Shown here piece by piece: positions 25,617 through 35,345 of a DNA stretch of 64,000 nucleotides. Source of the stretch: UBA2357 sp041916775 (GTDB lineage Bacteria > Pseudomonadota > Gammaproteobacteria > Burkholderiales > Rhodocyclaceae). Under the pieces are notes generated by a model. That model did not search any database and was not told where the DNA came from. It saw only the letters and a program-made list of their open reading frames with translations. The position numbers and the translations under genes are program-made. Each line of letters begins with the position of its first letter. The first letter of the stretch is position 1. The stretch is from assembly GCA_041916775.1 (NCBI GenBank), contig JAYRYZ010000005.1, positions 62,001-126,000 on the forward strand, given 5' to 3'.

Positions 25617-26249
25617 TCAATCGGCTTCGAGTCCGAATGGCGAGAGGTCGCCACGTCCCGCGCGCACGAGCGAAGGCGCACCCGAGGTGAGATCGATCAC
25701 CGTGGTCGCATCTGGCCCGCAGAAGCCTGCCTCGATCACGAGCTCCAGTTGCTTGCCGAGACGGTCGCGGATCTCCTCCGGATCCGAGAGCGGCAGGTCA
25801 TCTCCCGGCAACATCAGCGTGGAGGTCAGGATGGGCTCGTCGAGCTCCGCAAGCAACGCTGCCACCACCGGATGCGCCGGCACGCGCAGGCCGATGGTCT
25901 TGCGCTTGGGGTGCAGCAGACGGCGCGGCAGCTCCTTGGTGCCCTCGAGGATGAAGGTATACGCGCCCGGCGTTGTCGCCTTCAGCAGGCGGTACTGGGC
26001 GTTATCGACACGCGCATAGGTTGCGATTTCGGAGAGATCGCGACACATCAGCGTGAAGTGGTGGCGCTCGTCGACACCTCGGATGCGGCGGATGCGCTCC
26101 AGCAGGGCTGCGTTGCCGAGCGGCCCGCCGAGCGCGTAGGCCGAGTCGGTTGGAAACGCGACCAGTCCGCCGCCGCGCATGATCTCGGCGGTCTGGCGGA
26201 TCAACCGCGGCTGCGGCTCTTCCGGGTGAAGGTGGAAATACTGGGACAT
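25617..26249 (-). CDS. YciO/TsaC-family L-threonylcarbamoyladenylate synthase-like protein
   Basis: The 210-residue protein has the Sua5/YciO/YrdC nucleotide-binding fold with RGGGLVAFPTDSAYALGG near residues 27-44 and LPGDDLPLSD. True TsaC makes the threonylcarbamoyl-AMP used for tRNA t6A37. YciO paralogues share the fold but their role is less clear, and this protein's place beside the PHP nuclease gene matches yciO. I call the family and leave the activity open. Confidence 0.9.
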   Translation of the reverse strand: MSQYFHLHPEEPQPRLIRQTAEIMRGGGLVAFPTDSAYALGGPLGNAALLERIRRIRGVDERHHFTLMCRDLSEIATYARVDNAQYRLLKATTPGAYTFILEGTKELPRRLLHPKRKTIGLRVPAHPVVAALLAELDEPILTSTLMLPGDDLPLSDPEEIRDRLGKQLELVIEAGFCGPDATTVIDLTSGAPSLVRAGRGDLSPFGLEAD

Positions 26250-26273
26250 GGCAGCTCAGCCGGGCAAAGACCG

Positions 26274-27128
26274 CTATCCTAGCAGCCGCGACCACACCGG
26301 AACCAGATCGGGCGGCAAAGGCAACGACTTTCCGAGGTCGACAGGGCTCTCCTCGGCACCGTGAAAATCCGACGCACGCGAGGCCAGGAGGCCTCGGCGT
26401 CGCGCGATGGTGGCGAAACGTGCTGCCTCGGCATCGGTATGCGCCCCGGACACCACTTCCACGGCCTCTCCGCCGAGGGCCACGAATTCATCGAAGAGCC
26501 GCTCGAGGTCGCGCTCCGAGTACCGATAGCGCGCCGGATGTGCGATCACCGCGATGCCGCCGGCGGCGTGGATCCAGCCGAGGGCTTCCTTCAACGTCGC
26601 CCACTCGTGCTCGACGAAGCCCGGCTTGCCCTTGGCGAGGTAATGACGAAAGACCGTGTTCACATCCGGCATCAGGCCTGTCGCCACGATGTGGCGCGCA
26701 AAATGTGCGCGACTCACCAACTCCGGATTTCGCGCGAAACGCCGCGCCCCTGCGAGCACGTCACGGATCCCGACCGCCGCAAGCTCATCGGACATGCGCT
26801 GTGCGCGCTCGGCGCGGCCACTGCGCACCTGACGAAGCCCTGCGAGCAAAGCGGGGTGTCGGTGGTCGATCCCGAGCCCGACCACATGCACCGTCTCACC
26901 GAGGAAGGACACGGAAATCTCCACCCCCGCCACGAGCCGCACCCCCTCCGCCTCCGCGCATGCCATCGCCTCGTCGATGCCGGAGACCTCGTCGTGATCG
27001 GTCAACGCGAGCACCTCGACGCCGTTGGCGCGCGCACGTCGTACCACGTCGGAAGGCGACAGCCAGCCGTCGGAGACGGTGGAGTGGCAGTGCAGGTCTG
27101 CGTTCAACTGCGAAATGTCGATACTCAT
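26274..27128 (-). CDS. PHP-domain phosphoesterase (YciV/RnaAM 5'-3' nuclease family)
   Basis: The 284-residue protein opens with the PHP metal motif ADLHCHSTVSDGWL and continues with LALTDHDEVSG, then GIAVIAHPARYRY and SDFHGAEE at the end. These His/Asp residues hold the metal cluster. E. coli YciV (RnaAM, also called TrpH) trims 5' ends of rRNA and degrades short oligonucleotides and 3',5'-bisphosphonucleotides. It overlaps the hydrolase stop by 4 bp (ATGA) and precedes the YciO gene by 24 nt. Confidence 0.92.
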   Translation of the reverse strand: MSIDISQLNADLHCHSTVSDGWLSPSDVVRRARANGVEVLALTDHDEVSGIDEAMACAEAEGVRLVAGVEISVSFLGETVHVVGLGIDHRHPALLAGLRQVRSGRAERAQRMSDELAAVGIRDVLAGARRFARNPELVSRAHFARHIVATGLMPDVNTVFRHYLAKGKPGFVEHEWATLKEALGWIHAAGGIAVIAHPARYRYSERDLERLFDEFVALGGEAVEVVSGAHTDAEAARFATIARRRGLLASRASDFHGAEESPVDLGKSLPLPPDLVPVWSRLLG

Positions 27129-28009
27129 TCAGGTCGTACGCCGAGAAAATCTTCGATGATCGCGGCGATCCTTTCGGGTTGATCGTGATGCATATTATGG
27201 CCGCAGTCGGCAAGCCGGAACTCGCAAAAATCCCTGAAGCACGCGGCCGCCGACGCATAGACCGCGTCGTCGATGCCGAGGCGGCGGCGCCAGGCCGGGT
27301 CGGCCTGCACCACCCAGCAGGTGCGCGCCCGTACCCGGCGCCAGAAGGCCTCGGCCTCCGCGCGGCGATAGGGCACCGGGTTGAGGTGCCGATGCGCTGC
27401 GGCGATCGCCACCCGCACGCCGCCGCCGGCATCCTCGCGCACCATGTGCGCGGCGAGGAAATCCGCCTTCCAGGCCTCGAGTCGCGGGTTGTCGCGCATC
27501 AGGCGCGCGGCGAAGGCGGCGCGGTCCGGATAGTGACGGAAGGACTCTGGGGCAGCGAGCTGAAGCAGCCACTTTTCCATGCGCCCCGGCGCCTCCTCGG
27601 CGCCACGCTCGGCGAGACCGAAGGCATCGAGCGCGATCACCTCCGACACCCGCGCCGGGCGCGCACCGGCATACAGGCATGCCACGTTGCCGCCCAGGCT
27701 GTGGCCGACGAGGCGCACCGGCTCATACGGCGAGAAATGCGCCACCAGCGCGTCGAGGTCAGCGAGATAGTCGGGAAACCAGAACGTGTCCGTATCGCTC
27801 TCGGTCAGCCCGAAACCGCGCCAGTCGGGGGCGAGCACATGCCAATCGCGGCGCAGCGCATCCACGACGAACTGGAATGAGGCCGAGACATCGCCCCAGC
27901 CATGCAGAAGGAATAGCCTGGGCGCGCCGGGCGTGCCCCACTGGCGCACGTGGTAGTCAAGGCCGCGCAGCGGCACGAAAACACTGTCCGAATTCTTCAC
28001 GTTCTTCAT
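27125..28009 (-). CDS. Alpha/beta hydrolase
   Basis: The protein has 294 residues from ATG 28009 (a longer frame upstream runs into the riboswitch region and is not coding). The fold shows FLLHGWGDVSASFQ (oxyanion HG), the nucleophile elbow GHSLGGNVA and a late ADCGHNMHHDQPE with the catalytic His. It lacks a signal peptide. The substrate is unknown; it could be a haloalkane dehalogenase-like or esterase-type enzyme. It is the first gene of the seven-gene minus-strand run and is divergent from the glycine cleavage genes. Confidence 0.88.
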   Translation of the reverse strand: MKNVKNSDSVFVPLRGLDYHVRQWGTPGAPRLFLLHGWGDVSASFQFVVDALRRDWHVLAPDWRGFGLTESDTDTFWFPDYLADLDALVAHFSPYEPVRLVGHSLGGNVACLYAGARPARVSEVIALDAFGLAERGAEEAPGRMEKWLLQLAAPESFRHYPDRAAFAARLMRDNPRLEAWKADFLAAHMVREDAGGGVRVAIAAAHRHLNPVPYRRAEAEAFWRRVRARTCWVVQADPAWRRRLGIDDAVYASAAACFRDFCEFRLADCGHNMHHDQPERIAAIIEDFLGVRPE

Positions 28010-28089
28010 CCGGCGAGAATACCAAAGCCGGGGTCGCTCCCGGGCATGCGCAGGGGCAAAAAAGCACTGCCACAACCACAAAACAGTCG

Positions 28090-28119
28090 TTGCTTTTCGC
28101 CCCCGGCTGATGCTATCGT
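28090..28119 (+). promoter_or_regulatory. Candidate promoter of the gcvTHP riboswitch transcript
   Basis: TTGCTT (28090-28095) and TATCGT (28114-28119) are 18 nt apart. Transcription would start near 28126, a few bases before the first aptamer, which supports the call. Confidence 0.5.
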
Positions 28120-28128
28120 CCGATCCGT

Positions 28129-28320
28129 AGCGCGGGAGAGTACTCCCACAGAGTCGCCGAAGGCGTAACCCCCCGGAATCGCTCAGGCAAAAGGACCGCG
28201 CACGAATCGAAATTCTGGAGAGCGATGCCGCTGCTGAAGATCGCGACGGCATCCACCGAAGGGGCACCCGCATCCGTTCCGCAGGGAATGGCGCGGAATC
28301 TCTCAGGTACAAGGGACAGA
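28129..28320 (+). promoter_or_regulatory. Tandem glycine riboswitch
   Basis: Two glycine aptamers follow each other, joined by a short linker. Aptamer 1 (about 28129-28206) has GCGGGAGAG, then GCCGAAGGCG and TCGCTCAGGCAAAAGGACCG. Aptamer 2 (about 28214-28320) has TCTGGAGAGCG, then CACCGAAGGGGC and ATCTCTCAGGTACAAGGGACA, closed by TCTG/CAGA (28214-28217 with 28317-28320). The conserved GGAGAG, CCGAAGG and CTCAGG-AAGGAC elements are all present. It lies in front of gcvT, the classic place, and is expected to turn expression on when glycine is high. Confidence 0.95.
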
Positions 28321-28321
28321 T

Positions 28322-28362
28322 GGGGCGATCGCAGCCAGAGCGGCTATCGACGCCCCTTTTTT
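28322..28362 (+). terminator. Intrinsic terminator in the glycine riboswitch expression platform
   Basis: GGGGCG-A-TCG (28322-28331) pairs with CGA-CGCCCC (28348-28356), with an inner AGCC/GGCT stem, followed by six T (28357-28362). It begins one base after the second aptamer's closing stem, so aptamer folding and hairpin formation can compete. gcvT starts 51 nt later. Confidence 0.88.
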
Positions 28363-28413
28363 GTTGCCTGTCGAAACCGCAAGCGACCCTGAAACCGCCC
28401 GCCCGGAGGCTCC

Positions 28414-29514
28414 ATGAGCATTGATTCCAAGCCCGCACTGCGCACCCCGCTGTACCCCAACCACGTCCAGGCCGGCGCGCGCCTGGTGGACTTCGCCGGC
28501 TGGGAAATGCCGGTGAATTACGGCTCGCAGATCGAGGAGCACCATGCGGTGCGCAGCGATGCCGGCATGTTCGATGTCTCGCACATGCTTTCGATCGACC
28601 TCTCCGGCGCAGGCGCCACGCCGTTTCTGCGCCACCTCCTGGCGAACGACGTCGCCAAGCTCGTCGAGCCCGGCAAGGCGCTCTACAGCTGCATGCTCAA
28701 CGAGCGCGGCGGGGTGGTGGACGACCTCATCGTCTATCGATTCTCCGACAGCGACTATCGGCTCGTCGTGAATGCCGGCACCGCCGACGGCGACGTCGCC
28801 TGGATGCGTCGTCAGGCCGCACTCACCGGCGCCAACGTCAGCCTGTCGCCACGCCGCGATCTCGCGATGATCGCGGTGCAGGGCCCGCGCGCGTTCGAGC
28901 GTGCTGCCTCCGCGATCCCCGAGCTCAATACCGCGAAAGGCATGCCCGCGCCCTTCCAGGCCGCCCGCCTGGGCGACCTCTTCATCGGCCGCACGGGCTA
29001 CACCGGCGAGGACGGCTTCGAGGCGGCGATCCCTGCCGAGCGCGTCGGCGCGGTGTGGGATGCGCTCGTCGCCGCGGGTGTGCGCCCCTGCGGACTGGGA
29101 GCACGCGACACGCTGCGCCTCGAGGCGGGCATGAACCTTTACGGCCAGGACATGAACGAGGACGTATCGCCGCTGGACGCCGGTCTCGCCTGGACGGTCG
29201 ACCTCAAGGATGCCGCACGCGCCTTCGTCGGCCGCCCGGCGTTGGAACTCCCCACCGATCACGCCCGCTTCCTCGGACTCGTGCTGGAAGCGAAGGGCGT
29301 GCTGCGCGCGCACATGCGCGTCGTTACCGCGCATGGCGACGGCGAGACCACCAGCGGCAGCTTCTCGCCGACGCTGGAGAAATCCATCGCCTTCGCGCGC
29401 CTGCCCTCGCCCACCCAAGCCGGCGATCGGGTGCAAGTCGACATCCGCGGCAAACTCGCCGATGCGCGCGTCGTCAAGCTCCCCTTCGTGCGCAAGGGCA
29501 AGGCGCTGATCTGA
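28414..29514 (+). CDS. gcvT: Glycine cleavage system T protein (aminomethyltransferase)
   Basis: The 366-residue protein carries RTPLYPNHVQAGARLVDFAG at the start, the MFDVSHM motif, the folate-binding GYTGEDGFE segment and RLEAGMNLYGQDM. It moves the aminomethyl carbon from lipoyl-GcvH to tetrahydrofolate, releasing ammonia. An GGAGG site lies 5 nt before the ATG. It is first of gcvT-gcvH-gcvP under the glycine riboswitch; L protein is not here. Confidence 0.96.
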   Translation: MSIDSKPALRTPLYPNHVQAGARLVDFAGWEMPVNYGSQIEEHHAVRSDAGMFDVSHMLSIDLSGAGATPFLRHLLANDVAKLVEPGKALYSCMLNERGGVVDDLIVYRFSDSDYRLVVNAGTADGDVAWMRRQAALTGANVSLSPRRDLAMIAVQGPRAFERAASAIPELNTAKGMPAPFQAARLGDLFIGRTGYTGEDGFEAAIPAERVGAVWDALVAAGVRPCGLGARDTLRLEAGMNLYGQDMNEDVSPLDAGLAWTVDLKDAARAFVGRPALELPTDHARFLGLVLEAKGVLRAHMRVVTAHGDGETTSGSFSPTLEKSIAFARLPSPTQAGDRVQVDIRGKLADARVVKLPFVRKGKALI

Positions 29515-29546
29515 CCCGAGGCGGCCGGGGCGCACGCGTCCCGGCT

Positions 29547-29604
29547 GCACGATCCACAACACGCATTCCACAATCTGCACTCCACGATCCGCAAACCGAC
29601 ACTC
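29547..29604 (+). repeat. Degenerate 14-nt tandem repeat between gcvT and gcvH
   Basis: The triplet GCA recurs at 29547, 29563, 29577, 29591 and 29605 (steps of 16, 14, 14, 14). Each is followed by a similar C/A-rich stretch, with a loose consensus of GCA(C/T)TCCAC(A/G)ATC(C/T). It lies in a 108-nt spacer with no gene. Confidence 0.55.
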
Positions 29605-29622
29605 GCAACGGAGACACACACC

Positions 29623-30000
29623 ATGGCCAACATCCCCGCAGACCTGAAGTACACCTCGTCCCACGAATGGATCCGCACCGAGGCGGACGGCAGCCTCACC
29701 ATCGGCGTCACCGACCATGCGCAGGAAGCGCTGGGCGATGTGGTCTTCCTCGAGCTGCCGGAAGGCGGCCGTGTCGTCGAAGCCGGCGAAGCCTGCGCGG
29801 TGATCGAGTCGGTGAAGGCCGCCTCGGACATCTACGCGCCGGTTTCGGGCGAGATCATCGAGTTCAACCAGGCGGCGGTGGACGCGCCCGAGTCGGTGAA
29901 TGCCGACGCCTACGGCACCTGGCTCTTCAAGCTGCGTCCCTCCGCCGAGCTCACCGGCACGCTCGACGCCGCCGGCTACGAAGCGGTCGCGAACGCCTGA
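29623..30000 (+). CDS. gcvH: Glycine cleavage system H protein (lipoyl carrier)
   Basis: The 125-residue protein has the H-protein core TSSHEWIRTE, GVTDHAQEALGDVVF and the lipoyl-lysine in VIESVKAASD (Lys65). It shuttles the aminomethyl group among P, T and L proteins. The length is typical. Confidence 0.97.
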   Translation: MANIPADLKYTSSHEWIRTEADGSLTIGVTDHAQEALGDVVFLELPEGGRVVEAGEACAVIESVKAASDIYAPVSGEIIEFNQAAVDAPESVNADAYGTWLFKLRPSAELTGTLDAAGYEAVANA

Positions 30001-30106
30001 CCGACCCGACCTGCCCGAACTGATCATCGCCAGAACGAGGTGTGGCGGCGACTGACACCGGTCGCCTGCCTCGCATCGCACCCCAACGCCCAGACAAGAC
30101 CCGGTC

Positions 30107-33007
<2,901 letters not shown>

Positions 33008-33025
33008 ACGGCACGCGCAAGCATC

Positions 33026-33061
33026 CGATCCCCGCCCCACGCCCGCGGACGGCGGGGATCG
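33026..33061 (+). terminator. Hairpin after gcvP
   Basis: A perfect 11-bp stem (33026-33036 with 33051-33061) has a 14-nt loop, 18 nt past the gcvP stop. There is no clear T run. Confidence 0.5.
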
Positions 33062-33164
33062 TGATGCTAGAGCGCGGTCGATCTCGGCCGCGCCGCAGCG
33101 CTTCGAGGCGGCTCTGGGCTAGAATCGCGGCTCTCACGACCCCTGCCCTGCATCGCAGCCCAAC

Positions 33165-34787
33165 ATGCCCAGCCTCGAACACCCGTCCCGCTTCTCCTGG
33201 CGCAGTCTTCTCATCGTCCACCTGATCGCGCTGGTCGGACTGTTCGCTCTGGTGCTGTCCGAAACCCGCCCGGTCGTGATGCACGATCTGCACCTCGCCG
33301 AGGGCGAGAAACTGAAGTGCGTGTCGTATGCGCCCTACCGCCTGCCCGGTCAGACGCCCTTCGACCCGAATCTGCGTATCGACATCGAGCAGATCCGCTC
33401 CGACCTCACCGAGCTCTCGCGCATCACCGAGTGCGTGCGCCTCTACTCGGTCGACCAGGGGCTGGAGCAGGTGCCGACGGTGGCGCGCGAGGTCGGACTG
33501 AAGGTGCTGCTGGGCGCCTGGATCAGCGCCAACCCCAAGGACAGCCAAAAGGAACTCGACCGTGCTCTGGCGATCGCGAACGCGCATCCGGACGTGGTGA
33601 AGATGCTCATCGTCGGCAACGAGGTGCTGCTGCGCCGCGAACGCACGCTGGCGCAGATGCAGGGCTTGATCGAATACGCCCAGGCGCACACCGAGATCCC
33701 GGTCACCTATGCCGACGTGTGGGAGTTCTGGGTCGAGAACGCCGAGCTTGCAAACGCGGTGGACGTCGTCACCGTGCATATCCTGCCATTCTGGGAGAAC
33801 GATCCGGTCGGCGTGGATACCGCGATCGAGCATGTCGTCGCCACTGTCGAGGAGGTGCGCCACGTGTTCGGCGCCAGACACATCCTGATCGGCGAGACCG
33901 GCTGGCCGAGCGCCGGCCGCCAGCGCGAGGCATCGCGCCCGTCGGTGGTGAACCAGGCGCGCTACATCCGCGAGTTCGTCCATCAAGCGCACGCGAACGG
34001 CTGGGACTACAACCTCATCGAAGCGATCGACCAGCCCTGGAAGCGGCGTCTGGAAGGCACGGTGGGGGGCTTCTGGGGTTTCCTGGATACCGAGCTGAAG
34101 CCCAAGTTCCCGCTTGCGGGCCCGGTCACCGAACGCGCCAGCGCGATACCGGCGGCTGCCGCGGCAATCGCAGGCGCCCTGATCGTGCTGGCAGTGGGTA
34201 CTCTCAGCCGCACGACCACCGACAATGTGCGCGAGCGCTATGCGGCACTCACCGCCATGGGGATGACCCTCGGGGTGACGGCCCTGCTGCAGTGGGAGCA
34301 TGCGTTGCTCGCGTACCGTGATGCGCTGGAGTGGGGCTTGCTCGGACTCCTGTCATTGCTGGCCTTGAGTGTCCCGCTCCTGGTCGTGGCACGTCCTCAC
34401 GCCCGGGTTTCCGGCGCCTGGCAGGCCTGGGCGGCGATGCGCGCCGCCGGACCGATCGAACTCCAGCCCTGGTTGTTCGCAACACTGCGCTTCGCCCTGC
34501 TCTTTTCCGCCGCGGTCGGCGCACTGCTGCTCTTCATGGACCCGCGCTACCGCGACTTCCCCACCCTGCTCTACCTCGTGCCGGCGCTGTGTTTCGCACC
34601 GCTGGCACGCATGGCGCACAACAATGTCGGCCTCGAGGAACGACTCTGCGCATGGGTGATCGCAGTGTGCGTGGTCGCTCGCTGGATCTACGAACCGCTA
34701 AACCCGCAGGCCGGCGCCTGGCTGGTCGTCGGCCTGCTGCTCGCCGTACCCTTCCTGCGCAAGTTGCCGACCGAGCACAAGCAGTGA
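33165..34787 (+). CDS. GH17-domain membrane protein (NdvC-like beta-glucan enzyme)
   Basis: This 540-residue protein has an N-terminal anchor (LLIVHLIALVGLFALVLSE) and a GH17 domain (about 45-320). The acid/base Glu is in VGNEVLLR and the nucleophile Glu in LIGETGWPS. About seven hydrophobic helices follow, ending in basic FLRKLPTEHKQ. There is no glycosyltransferase domain. Membrane-bound GH17 proteins of this size include Bradyrhizobium NdvC, needed for the beta-(1,6) links of cyclic beta-(1,3),(1,6)-glucan. The GH17-GT2 fusion downstream supports a glucan-remodelling role. A TAGAAT -10-like box is at 33120-33125. Confidence 0.85.
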   Translation: MPSLEHPSRFSWRSLLIVHLIALVGLFALVLSETRPVVMHDLHLAEGEKLKCVSYAPYRLPGQTPFDPNLRIDIEQIRSDLTELSRITECVRLYSVDQGLEQVPTVAREVGLKVLLGAWISANPKDSQKELDRALAIANAHPDVVKMLIVGNEVLLRRERTLAQMQGLIEYAQAHTEIPVTYADVWEFWVENAELANAVDVVTVHILPFWENDPVGVDTAIEHVVATVEEVRHVFGARHILIGETGWPSAGRQREASRPSVVNQARYIREFVHQAHANGWDYNLIEAIDQPWKRRLEGTVGGFWGFLDTELKPKFPLAGPVTERASAIPAAAAAIAGALIVLAVGTLSRTTTDNVRERYAALTAMGMTLGVTALLQWEHALLAYRDALEWGLLGLLSLLALSVPLLVVARPHARVSGAWQAWAAMRAAGPIELQPWLFATLRFALLFSAAVGALLLFMDPRYRDFPTLLYLVPALCFAPLARMAHNNVGLEERLCAWVIAVCVVARWIYEPLNPQAGAWLVVGLLLAVPFLRKLPTEHKQ

Positions 34788-35165
34788 CAGCATCGCACCG
34801 ACGGCCGCGTAATCGAAGCTGTACAACACCAGTCCGGCCAGCCCGGAGAACCAGCCCAGGCGCGCAAGTAGACGACCGCGGGTGAAGAATGCGGCAATTC
34901 CGGCGATCAGGCTCAACCAGCCGAGACGCTGATGGACAAAGGTCTGTACGATCGCCCACTTCACCCCGCACCAGCCCTGCAGCCCCTCCGCGATGCTTCC
35001 GCCGCATTCGGCCGGCAGCACATTGGCTTCCAGCACACCGTAGCGAAACACCAGCACACCGACCAACACCAGCACCGACGCAAGCACGAGTCCACCTGCT
35101 GCGCCACAATATTTCGACAAAATATTTCGATTGTTCAAAACTTGTCCTTTCAAATCAGGGGGCAT
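34698..35165 (-). CDS. Hypothetical four-helix membrane protein overlapping the GH17 gene
   Basis: About 155 residues from ATG 35165; a TTG at 35138 with an AAAGGA site 6 nt away is an alternative start. Hydrophobic segments are GLVLASVLVLVGVLVFRYGV, WLSLIAGIAAFFT, WFSGLAGLVLYSFDYAAVGA and LSLLVLG. Two Cys (ECGGS, GWCG) lie in a polar loop. The 3' 90 bp run antisense to the last codons of the GH17 gene. It sits between the two glucan genes, so a shared role is possible but unproven. I know no family for it. Confidence 0.6.
   Translation of the reverse strand: MPPDLKGQVLNNRNILSKYCGAAGGLVLASVLVLVGVLVFRYGVLEANVLPAECGGSIAEGLQGWCGVKWAIVQTFVHQRLGWLSLIAGIAAFFTRGRLLARLGWFSGLAGLVLYSFDYAAVGAMLSLLVLGRQLAQEGYGEQQADDQPGAGLRV
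35108..35130. repeat. Direct repeat AATATTTCGA x2, AT-rich spot
   Basis: AATATTTCGA occurs at 35108-35117 and 35121-35130, period 13 nt, in an AT-rich island (about 35105-35260) unlike the GC-rich surroundings. It is at the 5' end of the antisense membrane gene and about 220 nt before the GH17-GT2 fusion, so it may be a control region for one or both. Confidence 0.45.
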
Positions 35166-35345
35166 GCACTTCACTGGCACGCGTTGCAATTTGTGCCACA
35201 AGGTTCACACTAAGCTTCTGAAAAAAAGAATAAAATTTTCAGCCAAGCTTGAAGCGCAGCCCGAAATGAATCAACGCGAGTCACCTGCGGCAGCGCACAA
35301 AATCTCAATCCGATACGCACACTTTCGACGAGCCTGCGACACCCC

